DNA from: Azadirachta indica
Taxonomy: Eukaryota > Streptophyta > Magnoliopsida > Sapindales > Meliaceae
Direction of reading: 5' to 3'
Length of the DNA: 64,000 bases
Assembly: GCA_022749755.1 (NCBI GenBank)
Contig: CM040445.1
Span: 9,073,182-9,137,181, forward strand
The notes beneath the pieces were generated by a model, which saw only the letters and a list, made by a program, of their open reading frames with translations, had not been told where the DNA came from and did not search any database. Shown piece by piece: positions 1 through 12,981 of this stretch; position 1 is the first letter of the stretch; every line of letters starts with the position of its first letter. The position numbers and the translations under genes are program-made.

Positions 1-668
1 TGAATTTGCCTTTCGAGTTCCATCCGGTCGTAGACAGGTTAGAAGATGTGAGGCTGTGGATGCTTCATGTGAAGGAGAAGGAAAATGTGGCAGTGAATTG
101 TATTTTTCAGTTGCACAAGATGCTGTATACTGGTAATGGAGGAGCACTCAGAGATTTTCTGGGACTTATTAGGAGCACAAATCCAACAGTAGTCCTTATG
201 GCAGAGCAAGAAGCTGAACACAATTCCCCTTTCTTCGAGACAAGAGTTTCCAACTCACTGAGATACTACAGTGCATTGTTCGACTTAATGGATTACTCTC
301 TCCCATTAGACAGTCCAGCTAGGATAAAAATAGAGGAATTGTTTGCAAGGGAAATTAGAAGTATAGTTGCTTGTGAAGGAAGTGACCGGTTAGAAAGGCA
401 TGAAAGTTTCGATAATTGGAGGAAGATGATGGAGCAAGGAGGGTTCCGATGTGTGGGGATTAGAGAGAGGGAGGTGCTTCAGAGTCAAATGCTGTTGAAG
501 ATGTATTCTTGTGAGAATTATGGTGTTAAGAAGCAGCAGCAAGGACAGCAGGATGGAGAAGGAGCTGCACTTACTCTAAGCTGGCTTGATCAGCCTCTTT
601 ATACAGTCTCAGGGTGGGCACCTGTTGATGTTGCAGGCAGTTCATCATCTTTTTCTCAGCCAAGTTGA
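1..668 (+). CDS. GRAS transcription factor, SCL28-like, C-terminal part (5' end outside window)
   Basis: The open frame runs in from the left edge (first full codon at 3) and ends at the TGA at 666-668, so only about 222 C-terminal residues are seen. The protein shows the end of a GRAS domain: the PFYRE-like part (AEQEAEHNS, then FFETRVSNSLRYYSALFD), the REIRSIVACEG segment and the SAW-like end (NWRKMMEQGGF, LSWLDQPLYTVSGW). From memory, the match to Arabidopsis SCL28 (LGLIRSTNP, EREVLQSQMLLKMY, QPLYT..W) is closer than to DELLA or SCR/SHR members. GRAS proteins are plant nuclear regulators, and SCL28 is tied to G2/M cell-cycle and cell-size control; carrying that role over to this gene is inference. 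A Q/G-rich insert sits near residues 175-188. No frame damage is visible. The subfamily call is less sure than the family call. Confidence 0.9.
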   Translation, partial: NLPFEFHPVVDRLEDVRLWMLHVKEKENVAVNCIFQLHKMLYTGNGGALRDFLGLIRSTNPTVVLMAEQEAEHNSPFFETRVSNSLRYYSALFDLMDYSLPLDSPARIKIEELFAREIRSIVACEGSDRLERHESFDNWRKMMEQGGFRCVGIREREVLQSQMLLKMYSCENYGVKKQQQGQQDGEGAALTLSWLDQPLYTVSGWAPVDVAGSSSSFSQPS

Positions 669-3018
669 TGATTTTTCATCATACACCTTCATTCCATTTC
701 TCGCATAATACAAAACAGGAAAGGGACACAAAATTCTTTGTAGGTAGAGAAATCTGTCATTATTCTTTCATTCTTTTTTCATTTTCTTTTCTTGTTGCAG
801 ATAAGATTTTTCAATCCTCATAGAATCAGAAAGAACCATATGTATGACTATGAATGAATACAATAGTAGGCTTCTTCAGTTTCTTTCTTTGCAGGTCAGG
901 TCTAGATTTCTTCAAAATCTGTAGTATTTATTCTTTAATTCTTTTTATTTTATTTCATGTATGAGGGTTATAAGAAAACAATGTAGTTGCAAATTGTATC
1001 TTTATAAATGAAATGGTTTTATTGATATATGTTATGTTTCCATTTCTTCTCTGCATTACCTCTCTGTTTCCTAACACTAATTTTCCATAATTTTCCCATT
1101 CAACAAAAGAACTTTTTTAATGATAAAATATTTTTTATTTCTTTTTGTGTTGTTTAGTTGTTAATGGAAAAATGAAATTAAAAAAAAAAATCATTTTACT
1201 TCTATAAAAAAAAATAAAAAATTCCAACAGAGATTTTTGAGCATTTTAAAATGTCAAAAGTATACTTAATATTCATATCTTATTTTAAAAAATGTATTTC
1301 ATTCTAAAAAGTATATACTCCTCTTAACCAAGTAGGAGTTAAACCTCAGCAGGGAACAATGAGCCGCGGATGCCCCGTTCTTGTCCCTGTCCCTCTTTGG
1401 CTCGATATTTCCATCCCCACCCCGTCTTTGCTCATATCAAAATGAGAACGAGCCAAGAATGTTAGCATTTTTTTTTATTAAAAAAAAAAAAAACAAAAAA
1501 ATTCGACTTGTCTCTGGCCTAGTTTGACCTTGTTTGCCTTTTTTCTTACAAAATTGCTTATATTTTGCAAATTTTAAGCCCCCTTTCGGTTAGTTTAAAT
1601 TAATAGTATTATAATGATTTAATGGTATTAGACTCAATGTAAATTTTAGAAAAATATTAAATTTATTGACTTGAATACATATATCTAAAGTATTAAACAA
1701 AAATCAGCTCCTGTAATTATTAATTTCTCAATTTATTATTAACATTAAGTGCCTTCAATTCTTAATTTTGCTATCAAATCTTATAATACAAATCGATTTT
1801 TCATATCTTTCCAACAACAAAACAATGCAAATTAATTTTTTCATATGTTTCTAACAATTAATAGTAACACAAATTCATTGTTTATATGTGAAATCACCAA
1901 TTTATATATATTATCAAATGAATATAATAAAAATAAATAATTGATTTTTTTCATAAAATAATTGACAGTAATTATCAATTTGATTGAAACAATTTATATG
2001 AAATATATTATTGATAGAATAAAATATCAAATTTGACTGATCCCTTTTCTTTAGCTTTTTTCATTAACATATATAGATAGAAAAATAGATAATGTGATTT
2101 TTTTTGAATTATTTAATAAAATCACAATAAAATTCTTAATAGAATTGATAAAAAAAAATAGAAAAAATCTATTAAATGAATCTTAGAGTTTTATTTTTTT
2201 AATAAATTTTGTAGAAAAAATACTTTTTTGTAGATAAGAAAATAAAATATTGAAAATAAAATAAAATATTTGGGAGTTTTTTTTGTCTTTGTTAATCTTA
2301 TATTAATATATGAAAAAAATTTAACTCATTGATTATATAAATTGATCATTTTGTTTGATATCAATTGATTAGTTTTATTCTATCAAAAACTATTGTTTCA
2401 ATGAATTTGAAAATTTTAAAAATTGTTTAAATTGAAGAATTGTTAAATTTTATGAAGAACTTAATCAATTAAATTTAAAAAAATTAAAATTTTATATAAG
2501 ACTTAGTTGATTAAAATGAAGAAATTTAAACTTTATAATTGTTCATAAAATAAGGTAGACGCATGTATAATTGATCCTAAAAGTTTTGAATTTGTTGCAG
2601 CTATAATGAAAACTAAATTGTTAAATTATTAAAATTAAGAAAATAATATCCTAATTTTTTTATTTCACTAAAGTTTGGGGATAAAAATGATAATAATTAA
2701 TTTGATCAATTAAGCTATAACTTTCACTCATTTAAAGGAGTATTTTGTCACGAGACTAGATTATTACGAGCAAAAATCTAGTCCCATGACAATTTGCTTA
2801 GTTCTTCAAGTTTTTAGAGTAACCCTTTAATTTTCAAATTATCAATTTGATGTTTTTCCATAAGGGAATATTGTCAATTTCCCTTAGTTTACAATTCTTA
2901 TAAAAAAAAAGAAGAATTGTAAAATGCTATTAAAGAATTTAATTTAATTAAAAAAAATTATATTATAATTTTAAACTAATATTTAAAATAAGTAATAACC
3001 AATATCAAGTATAACATA
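669..3018. other. 3' UTR of the GRAS gene, then AT-rich intergenic DNA
   Basis: The first about 350 bases are the likely 3' UTR. A polyadenylation-like context (TATAAATGAAATGG, near 1001-1017) lies just before the sequence becomes pure AT-rich spacer. From about 1050 to 3018 no coding region can be supported. The one compositional exception is a GC-rich patch at 1345-1460, described separately. Confidence 0.6.
1335..1465. other. GC-rich relic, possible hAT-type MITE fragment
   Basis: A short stretch rich in CCCCG/CCCTGTCCC and CCCCACCCC words stands out in AT-rich flanks. Such G/C-run repeats occur inside some plant hAT MITEs. No terminal inverted repeats or target duplication could be paired here, so the class is a guess. 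Confidence 0.25.
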
Positions 3019-3510
3019 TATTGGAATAATCAGCAACTTTTGAAGTAAACTATCAACGTCAAGGCGCGCAAAGCAGTATCTTGAAGCTATTTCTACCCTT
3101 TTATAATAATATCCTATTACAGAAAAGAGCGATGACAATATACCCCAAAATACAATGATGATTTGCTTTAATGCTACACTCCAAATACAGCATATTTGGA
3201 ATAACTCTTGAAGGAGGAACAAGATGGTGGTGATTTATATTTTGGTAAAGAACTTTGAGAAAGCAAAGAAAGGAAAGAAACTTTGGGAGAACAAAGAAAG
3301 AAAAAGTGAATGAATTAAACCTTTTACTAGGACATGTATTTATACGTAGAAGTTGGCTTCTCATGTAGCCACCTAACAACCCAAAGCTGTCTTTAACACC
3401 TTTTCACTCAAACAGTTAAAACTGTAGCACTATACAAACATTTCATAATGCTTATTACTAGTCAATATAGAATATTGGTATTTTCAAATACCACATAATA
3501 ATATATAACA
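3019..3510 (-). repeat. 3' LTR of the copia element
   Basis: It aligns with 7937-8457 along its whole length, with shared words such as CAGCAACTTTTGAAG, CTATTACAGAAA, CATGTATTTATA and ACAGTTAAAACT. It starts TATTGG where the other copy starts TGTTGG, and lacks a block of about 50 bases near its right side. Its only open frames are shadows of this LTR. Confidence 0.85.
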
Positions 3511-3559
3511 AACCCCAATATTTTAAAGTACACAATACAAAACTCTTATGCGTCATCAT

Positions 3560-6500
3560 TTGACAACAAACTTAATGCAAATGCATTAGTGCTTAGGCTA
3601 TAAACTACTCATTGAACAAATTAATGGTGTCTTATTAAAACTAAGTGAAACATAACAAGTTTTTATAAATCATAGCTCTTTAGTGTGAATCTGTGAACTA
3701 ATTACTCACATTAAATTTAATATCATTTCTTTTGTGGTGCTTTTATGGCCCTACCTTATCTTAGTACTCATGAATGCTTAAGAGATGTCTGCCTAATTCT
3801 CATAGGAATTGGCCAAATTCTATACTTATTTAGTTGAATCTTCCATCAAGCATATCCTATATTTGGGCTATAGATTTCATTAAGGGTTTAAAAACTCATC
3901 CTTTTTCATCATAGTGTTTATTATCTAGTCTTAGGGAGAATTCAACTATTTTGAATTGATAGTAATCCAAGATAACAAGTGACTTGTTATAACCCTTATG
4001 ATTTTATTTGATGAGATCTCCGATCATATAGGTGAGGTTACCATCCCTTTTGCCTTAAGTTCTAGGCAGAAGTCACATGCCCTCGATGTTCATATCACTT
4101 ACCTTATTTAATGGTTTAGTTAGAGGATTGGTCAAACTCAGCTCCAACCTTATGAAATCCAGACTTACTACACTAGATTCGAAGCTACTTAATGATACTG
4201 TCTCAAATATATGTATTTACTTTTTTCATTGTATATCTTGCTCTTAACTTTAGCTATAGCAACTTAACAATCATAAAGTATTGAGATTGAAATAGAAGAA
4301 TGATCACCAATAGAAAGATCTGCTAAGAAGTTTCCTGACCACTTAACTTTTGTACATGTCTTCTTTAAGGCAATTAGCTTAGAATCTATGGTTGGATAAG
4401 CCACACAAGTTTGCTTGGAACATTTTCAAGAGACCACTCTTCTACCAAGTATAAAAATATACCCAGTACTAGATTTTAATTCATTGGATTCAAATATCCA
4501 ATTTGCATCACTAAATCCTTCTAACACTAGTGGATCTTTAGCAAACAAAAGTTTAAAATTTAGAGTACCTTTCAAATACCTTATAAGTCTCTCTAAAGCA
4601 ACCTAATGATTCTTGTTGGGATTTTGAGTATATTTGCTTAATCTGTTAATAACATATGCAATGTTTGGTCTTGTATTATTCATTAAATACATGAGACTAC
4701 CAATTATTTAGGAATATCTCAATTGTGTAAAATTATCTTCATAATTTTTCTTAAGTTTAATATTTGCATCGTAAGGAGTTGATACTAGCTTACATTCAAA
4801 ACATCTAAGCTTCTTCAAAAATTTATCTTACATAGTGTTCATGTTATAACATAAGACCATTATTTGTTTATATTATCTTGATCCTAATAATAACACTTGC
4901 TTTTGTCATATCTTCGATATCAAAATTAGAAGTAAGAAAAATTTTAGTCTTATTTATTATTTTCATACTAGGACTAAAAATAAGCATACCATTTACGTAT
5001 AAGCAAATTATCACAAATTTATCAGTATCAAAAGATTCAAAATAAATACACTTATCCGAATTATCAATCGACGGCCATTTGATACTAAAACTTGATCAAA
5101 TTTTTCATGCCACTATTTTGGTGTTTGTTCTAATTCATATAAGAATTTAACAAGTTTACAAACCTTATGCTCAGATCTAGAATCTATACAACCTTTTAGT
5201 TGTGTCATATATGTTTCTTCCTCTAAATTACCATTTAAAAATACGGTTTTAACATCCATTTAATGTATAAATAAATTACATATTGCTACTAAAACAATCA
5301 AAACTTTAATGGATGTTATTCTGATTACTAGAACATAGATGTCAAAATAATTTGTCTTTCTTTTGATTAAAATCCTTGGCAATTAATCTTGCTAGATCCA
5401 TGGGCTTTTAGTTTTCTCTTGAAAATCCATTTATAACTAATTGACATTGTACCAAGAGGTAAATCAACAATTTCCCATACATAATTACTCATGATTAAAT
5501 CCAATTCATTATTTATTACTTCCCTCCAAAATAGAGCATTAAGAGAAGTCATAGCTTCTTCATATGTTTGAGGGTGTTATCAGCCATAAAAACATAGAAG
5601 TCACTACCCAAGTTAGTAACATTTCCTATTCTTTTACTTCTCTTCAGTTTAATATTTGAACTCTTAGGAGGATCCTTTTGAAAATCATTTTAGACCATTT
5701 GATTATTACTTTGATTATTGACATGATTTCTTCTTAGGAAACATATTCTCAAAAAATTCTACGACTTTAGGCTCTAAAATAGTATTTGCATCAAATATCT
5801 TTTCTTTATCTTCAAGGATCAAGATTTTGTATACAACACTCTTTTGAGCATATCATATAAACATGCAATCAACATATTTAGGTCTTATTCCATTTCTCTT
5901 AGAACATGAGATTTTGGGACCTTTGCAAAAAATTGCACCCACACTTTGAGATATGTTAAATTAGGTTTATAAGCTTTCCATAAGTTATAGAGTGTTTTTT
6001 TAGTTTGTTTATAAGGTATTCAATTTTGTAGGTGGCAAGCAATTAGAATAACCTCCCCCCCAAAAATTCAATAGCGCTTTAAAACTTACCAATAATGAAT
6101 TAATCATCTTTTTTAATGTTTTATTTTTCCTCCTAGCTATTTCATTTGATAATGAAGAATAAAGAGGTGTAACTTTATGTATTATGCCATAATTTTCACA
6201 AAATTCATTTAGAATATTAGACTAATGATCACCATCTCTATCAAATCTCAATCTTTTAATCTTTCTTCCAAGTTAATTTTCCACTTCATTCTTATAAACT
6301 AAGAATTTTTCAAATGCTTTATTTTTATTTCTCAATAAATACAATTATGTATATCTTGAGAAATCATCAACAAAGGTTATACAAAACCTTTTGCCTCCTC
6401 TGGTTATAGTTTATTTAAGACCACCAAGATCACTATGAATTAAATTAAGTGATTCAGTTTCTCTATTAATGATAGTTAGGTTTATTTGTTTTCTTGATGA

Positions 6501-7910
6501 ACTTTGTTTCAACACAAATATCACATTTATTGATGTTTAATGCATCAATATTTAACAAAACATCTTTTTTTCATGTTTTTCAAATTAAAAAATTTTACAT
6601 GGTCTAATCTACCATGTTATAAATTAGAAGAGACTATAGTATACGCAGAAGCATAAGTTTTTTTTTATTAATTATTGTGTCAAGTACATTAAACTTGAAC
6701 AAATCAGTGGAACAATATTCTTTTTCAATGAACACCCTATTTTTTAGCATCACAATTTTATCTTCCTCAAAAGAGACTTTTACATTTGTTTTCCTAATTA
6801 CAAACGTAAACACTAAATTGTATTTAATATCTAGAATTTGAACACTATTCTCAAGAAAAATATCTTTCCATAAGTCAATTTGAGAAGAACTTTTTCTTTT
6901 CCCACAACTAGAGCAAAGTGAGAATCTCCAAAGAAAATTTGTTCTTCTCCTTTACTTAATTGAGTATATGCATAAAATGAGCTTCAATTCCTACATATAT
7001 GCTTGTTAGTACCAGAATCAATTATCCATTCCTCATTAGCAATTATTTGCTTGAGAAATTGCAACAACAACGATCACATCCTCTTGTTCAACTACATTGG
7101 TCTTAGAATATTTTTTATCTCCCAACCTATACTAAATACCATAATGATTTGTTTTACCACACACAAAGCAATTTCCTTTCTTCTTAAATGTTGATTTTTT
7201 GTTGTTCATAAATTTTTTATTATCAACCTTTTGCTTTTTGGTAGGAGATGCAACGTCTTGGAAAACATTAGCCTTGGAACGAATCTCCTTGGCCTTGTCT
7301 TCTTGCTCCCTTTGCCTATTCTCCTCTTCAATTCAAATGTTGATAATAACATTGTCCAATGTCATTTGCTTCTTCTTGTGTTTATTTTTCTTCTTATAAT
7401 TTTTCTAAGAATCTGGCAACTTTTCAATCAAGTGTCTAGCAAGAAGTGATATTGGAAGAATGATTTGCTTATTCTTCAAATAATTGACTAGCAAATGGAA
7501 GTCATCAATTTGAGATCTTCTGCCATCTTGAAATCTAAGAAGTTGGCAATAACATATTTTTAGGCACCAACATCTTCTATGATATATTTCTTTTCCAATA
7601 ATGCCTAAAACTCATGGGTTTCTTCACAGAGTGAATAAACATTATATAAGTCATTAGAAAGTATATTCAATATTACAATGCAACATACCTTGTTTCCCTT
7701 AACCCATGCCTAATAATTTTTTGAACTTGCATTTAATGGTGATTATGGTGGATATTTAGCAAAGTTGAGAAAATCTAAAGTTTTATAAGTTTTGTCTCTT
7801 CATCGTTTAAAATGATTTCCTCCAAACGTTTTAATCTTCTAGATGTCTAGAAATGGATTTTTAATAGCAAGAAGCAAAGTCATATCTGTGGTGAAGGAAG
7901 TAAGAACCAT
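3560..7910 (-). pseudogene. copia Gag-Pol polyprotein, decayed
   Basis: Read 5' to 3' on the minus strand, the copia domain order is intact but many stops and frameshifts break it. A likely Gag start is the ATG at 7908-7910. A CCHC zinc knuckle (NCFVCGKTNHYG) lies near 7140-7190, and the protease motif WIIDSGTN near 7000-7030. The integrase zinc-binding part (KCDICVETKFIKKT) is at about 6480-6530 and the integrase core (HSDLGGLK, VDDFSRYT) at about 6350-6450. The start of reverse transcriptase (WEIVDLPLGTMS, YKWIFKRKLK) is at 5367-5552. RT and RNase H remnants continue to about 3600. The left boundary is approximate. It cannot encode a working polyprotein. Confidence 0.85.
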
Positions 7911-7936
7911 TAAAGTACATATTATAGCTTTCAGAT

Positions 7937-8457
7937 TGTTGGAATGATCAGCAATTTTTGAAGTCAATTATCCACGTCGAGGCGTACAAAGCAATATCCT
8001 GAAAATTATTTCTACGCCTTTAGGATGGTATTCTATTACAGAAAGAAGGGATAACATTTTTGCCCCAATGGACCATGATGATTTGTTGTGAGGCTGCGCT
8101 ATAAATACAATAAATTTAGAACAACTCTTTAAGAAGGAATGCTGGTGACTTGTATTTTGGCAGAGATTTGAGAGCAAAGAAATAAAAAATAAATGGGTGA
8201 AACCTTTGTTAGGCCATGTATTTATAGGCAAAAGGTGACTTCTCAAACAATCACTTAAGTCCCAAAACTATCTTAATGCCTATTGACCGAGACAGTTAAA
8301 ACTATTTTGTGTCATTTCATCCTCAACGACTAATTAATTATCAAAACTGTTCTCAACGACCACCAAAAACTACGCATCATACAAATATTTCATAAAGCTT
8401 ATTATTAGTCAGTGTAGGATATTAGTACTTTGAAATACCACACAATACTATAAAACA
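7937..8457 (-). repeat. 5' LTR of the copia element
   Basis: This is the partner of 3019-3510. It contains an extra block (CCTCAACGACTAATTAATT and following) absent from the 3' LTR. It ends in AAAACA just before the target duplication ACGTA. Confidence 0.85.
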
Positions 8458-8462
8458 ACGTA

Positions 8463-10044
8463 TTGTGTTATTTTTGTTTTGCTTTATTAGTATATACAAT
8501 ATTCCAATTAAGATATTTTTTAAAATAAGAAATAATACAATTCTACATTTATTATTTATTCTTTAAACAATTAAAATGAATTAAAAATTAATTTATATAT
8601 TTAAGATATTAATTATTATTGTATGGTGCATTGACAGAAAGTAAGACTATTCAAGATCTAATATACTCCATGAGTGATTTTCACTTTAAGTTGACCATTG
8701 GATTGTATTTTGAGTAATCAAATGGTTCAAACGCAGTGACTATAACAAACAACTATTGCATAATAATTCTGCCCTTATATAATATGTAAATGAATTTATC
8801 GAAATTCAATTTTTCAAAAATATTTTTACCAAATGTGTGTAATGATTTTCATTTTCAGAATATAATTTCTTAAAAATGTTATCAAACACATTCATCTCTT
8901 AAAACATCAAACTTTGATTTTATTTTATTTTGAAGAAAACACTAGTTAAAAAACAATATCGAATGTAACCCTAACTGTTTTCTTTATATTTGCAAATCGA
9001 CATATAAACTATTGTTTAATGTTTATTATTATTATAATATAAATAAGAATAATATATCATTAAATATTAAAGTTGTATAAAAATTAAATAGTGTAAATCT
9101 TAAATAGTTTGAAGATGGTATCTTATAGCATTTTTTTTTATTTGTTGGTATATTCAAAAATATTAAAATTAAGATACTTCTAAATTAAAAATAAACAACT
9201 ATATTTAATATTTTTATCATTTATAAAAATTTAGATTAATTAAATTAATTATATGTTTAAAATATTAATATTAAATGATATTAGTATATAATATTATTAA
9301 AACCTCATTTTTCCAAATCTTTTTACTGAGCACTTTTATACTTTTTATTTTTAGAATATAATTTTTTTAAAAAATGATGGAATACATTTTTAACCTTGAA
9401 AACATTAAACTAAAAAAAAATATATTTCTACTACTTTTGTTTCACAAAAATAGTAATTAAAAAAAATAATACTCAACACGCCCTAAATTAACCTCTAACA
9501 TAAAACTTTTTTTTATTCCATCTAGATATATATTTCTATAAATTAGTTTAGTTGAGTAAAAAGGGTAATTAAAATATTGTTAAATATACATTTTAATCTT
9601 AATAATTTAAAAATTATCCATTTAACTCTCATTAAACGTTGATGACGTGATTAACATAAGCAATTTTTGGTATTATTAGACCTCCAAAATTTCTCTATCT
9701 ATGTAGTATTATGGTTAATTTCTAGAAATGAGCAATAGAAGAAGGCCAATTAATACTTATTTCAAACATGAACTATTTAATATATTAGAAGTTAAATGAA
9801 TAATTTCTACCAGGGCTAAAATATATATCAGACAATATTTTAGGAATTTAACTATCATTTCGTATAGAAATATTCTTATTTATCCCCTACTTTTTGGGGA
9901 ACCTTTAAATGCCTTAGGCTTATAGGATGTATTAGATATCTATAGGTTTTGAAAAAAATAAGAAGAAACCCTATGACTTAACTTCTCTTAGTTTGACTTG
10001 TTAAAATATTATTATCTTTAATCTTCATATTTCAGTAAAATAAT
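8463..10044. other. AT-rich intergenic DNA
   Basis: No coding region, RNA gene or well-defined repeat could be supported. The stretch is dominated by A/T runs and short inverted A/T words typical of decayed MITEs. Confidence 0.5.
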
Positions 10045-10052
10045 AAAATAAT

Positions 10053-11581
10053 TTATTAGGGATATTGACATTTTCCCCCCTGATGTTTAGTCTAATAGAC
10101 AAATACTCGTCTAATATTTAAAGAAAGACAGATGCTCCCCTGATGTTTGGATAAATAGACAGATACCTTTATTTCGGTTGGTTAGTTAATTTATTATTAT
10201 TTGTGTCCCTCATCTTTTATATAATAATATTTTGATATATATTTTATTTCAATATAACACTTGACTCCCTATTTTAATATTTTTCACAATATAATTTTTT
10301 TAAATGTAATAATTTAGTCCACATTTAATATTTTTTCATAATTTACTCATGAATAAATACATTTTTAATTGTTATTTCAATAGAAAATTTGAAAATTAAA
10401 ATATTATTAAAAAAATTTAAATAATGAGTTAGATTAAGCTCATATTAAAATATTTTAAACTTATGTTAAAATATTTATATCCTTTTTTTTTTCTTTTTTC
10501 TGCAATAAATTTGACATTTAATTGTTAAAAGAATTTTGAAATATATTTTAACATTTTATTCTTATATTAATATTTTTATTTAAAATATTATATTAAATTT
10601 ATTATATTTTCTTGAGAAAAATTATGAAAATATAAATAAAAAAGTAAAAAAAATTTAATATCATTTGTTAATAGAATTAATAATTAAATATATTTTATAT
10701 TCTTATTAATCAATATAATTTAATTTTAATTAAAAAATAGAAAAAGAAGAAAATTGTTGATTATTTTTATTTGTAATATATATATAACATGTATTATTAT
10801 TTATAATAAAAAAGTATGATAATATAAATAAAAAAGTAAAAAAAAAAGAAGAAAATTTATTGTCATTTGTTAATAGAATTAGTAATTAAATATATTTTAT
10901 ATTTTTATTAACCAATATAATTTAATTTTAATTAAAAATAGAAAAAAAGAAAATTTTGATTATTTTTATTTGTAATATATATAACATGTATTTATTGTTT
11001 TTATATTTTTATTTATATTTTCATATATTTTTAAAAAACTAAAATGAATTTAACATAGTTTTTTAAATAAATATATTATATGTAAAAATAAAATGTTAAA
11101 AATATTTCAATTAAATTTTTTTAATAATTAAACATCAAATTATTAATATAAAAAATAAAAAAAGAGGATTAGAGATATTTTAGTATATTAATGCGATTTA
11201 ACTCATTATTTGAATTTTGTTAATAATTGTATTTTTTAAAATTTTTTATTGAAATAATAAATTAAAAGAATTTATTTGGTGTTTGATAGATTGTAAAAGT
11301 ATTCAAATAGGAATTAAATTGTTATAGTTAAAAGAAGTATATTGTAAAAAATATTAAAATAGAGATTAAATTATTATAATTAAATGAAACATATATTATA
11401 TTGTTATGATATAAAGTTTAGGGATATAAATGATAATAAACTAACTAATCAACTAAAAAAAATAAAGCCAAGAGGGTATCTCCCTATTTGCTCAAACATC
11501 TGGCTGTTTTTTTTCAAACGTTAGAAGGTATCTTTTTATTAGGGCAAATGTTAAGGGAGTATCTATTATTATCCCTGTAAC
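10053..11581. mobile_element. Non-autonomous Mutator-like (MULE/MITE) element
   Basis: The left end (TTATTAGGGATATTGAC) and the reverse complement of the right end (GTTACAGGGATAATAAT) pair around an AGGGATA core. The homology continues inward for over 100 bases: GATGTTTGGATAAATAGACA on the left pairs with the region of 11490-11515 on the right. The ends are flanked by AAAATAAT at 10045-10052 and 11582-11589, compatible with an 8-9 bp target duplication. No transposase frame is present. The interior is extremely AT-rich and holds a direct repeat of about 190 bases. Confidence 0.6.
10617..10995. repeat. Direct repeat of about 190 bases, two copies
   Basis: The segments at about 10617-10797 and 10813-10995 match well. 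Both carry CATTTGTTAATAGAATTA, ATATAATTTAATTTTAATTA and TTTTTATTTGTAATATATAT in the same order. They lie inside the MULE-like element. Confidence 0.7.
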
Positions 11582-11589
11582 AAAATAAT

Positions 11590-12975
11590 GCCAAGTAATT
11601 GATTCCATTTATTACTTAAATTAATGCTTGGATTTGGTTAAGATAAATTTTAGAAAAATGCCTACACGTTATGATAATACATATGTGTTTTATAAATATC
11701 TAATTATATACGTGTAAATAATATTTTAATAATTTATTTTGATTAATTTTCACCGTTAAAATAATCTTATCTTATAATGCATTTAGTTTTCAATATTTTA
11801 AATAAAGGTAAAATTTGTTTACTAGATGCCTTGTACACTTTTTATTTTTAGAATACATTCTTAAAAATATTAACCAACATACTGAGAGACAATGTTTTTT
11901 TTTTTCTTCTAAAATTTGAACATCATTGAACATGAATTTAATTAATATTTTTTTATCTTAAACGTTTTAATATAAATGTTAAGTTATTTATTTTTATAAA
12001 AATAAAAAAATTTGAAATTGATTTGTTGACATGCTTAAAAAATCTAAAACTAATATATTAAATTGTTGACATATATAAATGTTAGGTAATAAATTAAGAA
12101 TATTATTGCTTTTAATTTATTGAAATATTTGGTTATTCAAATTTAAATTAATATTTTTAACTTAATTATATTAAAATATTTTTAACAAGTTTTAAGACAT
12201 AAATTAGAAAACAAACAATTTTTAAAAATTTGAATAATTTTATTTAAAAAACAAATTAACCCCTAAAACTTCAAAAAAAAGTCAAATAAAAAAGACCATA
12301 TTTATTTTCATTTTCCTTTTATAAAAATACTATTTGAAAACAATGCCAAATACGTTATTGGTAAACGTGCTCTTAGTGATTTCAATTCTTAACACAAACT
12401 TGCTTTATATGAGTGTATTTTTTTAGGATTGGAATTTTAGATCTCCTAACCTTTTCCATTTTAATTTTTAGAGATCTAATCACAAATGACATAAATAATA
12501 ATGGTTGAGATTTTATTTTAATTTTTTTCTTATACTAACTATAAAATTTACCATATTCACAACCTTTATCATTAATAATTTGTAAATCTAAATGAAATTC
12601 TTAAAAAATAAAATAAAATTTCAACCATACAATATCATGCATAACACATGTCATTATATTTCTAGAAGTATAAGAAAAGATAGAAAAGAAAATTGTTGAC
12701 CGATTGCAACTTAATATCATACAAATAAGTCAAATTTTGTGGTAGAATAGAGGCCTTTTAATCAATTCACTCCAAAATCCCAATCCATTTTAACAATACT
12801 AACTACGAAACATTAATGATTTATATACAAAGAATGAACATATCATATTACCACATATAATAAATAATTAAATATCAAAATAAGATAGTGTTATATTGGA
12901 AATTATCCCAAAGAAATATTATTGCCAACTTTGGTAAGATCATACTATATTTAGTACACCAATTTTCAACGTGAA
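11590..12975. other. AT-rich intergenic DNA with MITE-like debris
   Basis: No supportable gene. The stretch at 12100-12300, with AAACAAACAATTTTTAAA and nearby inverted words, resembles the ends of the GTTTGTTT-type MITE seen at 20360-21030, but no complete element can be drawn. Confidence 0.4.
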
Positions 12976-12981
12976 GCATAG

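Larger units (their letters stand above)
3019..8457 (-). mobile_element. Old Ty1/copia LTR retrotransposon
   Basis: Two related copies of an LTR flank a decayed polyprotein that reads on the minus strand. The flanks carry a 5-bp target duplication, ACATA (3014-3018) and ACGTA (8458-8462), differing by one CpG-type transition. The 5' LTR (right side) begins on the plus strand with TGTTGG and both LTRs end in AACA. A purine-rich tract (minus strand ATTGGGGTT) abuts the 3' LTR at 3511-3520. A primer-binding site can only be guessed next to 7936 because it is degraded. The LTRs differ clearly in sequence and by an indel of several tens of bases, so the insertion is old. Confidence 0.85.

Noticed and set aside
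2983..3379. Minus-strand frames at 3.0-3.4 kb as a separate gene
   Set aside because: They lie within the copia 3' LTR and have counterparts in the 5' LTR at about 7968-8246.
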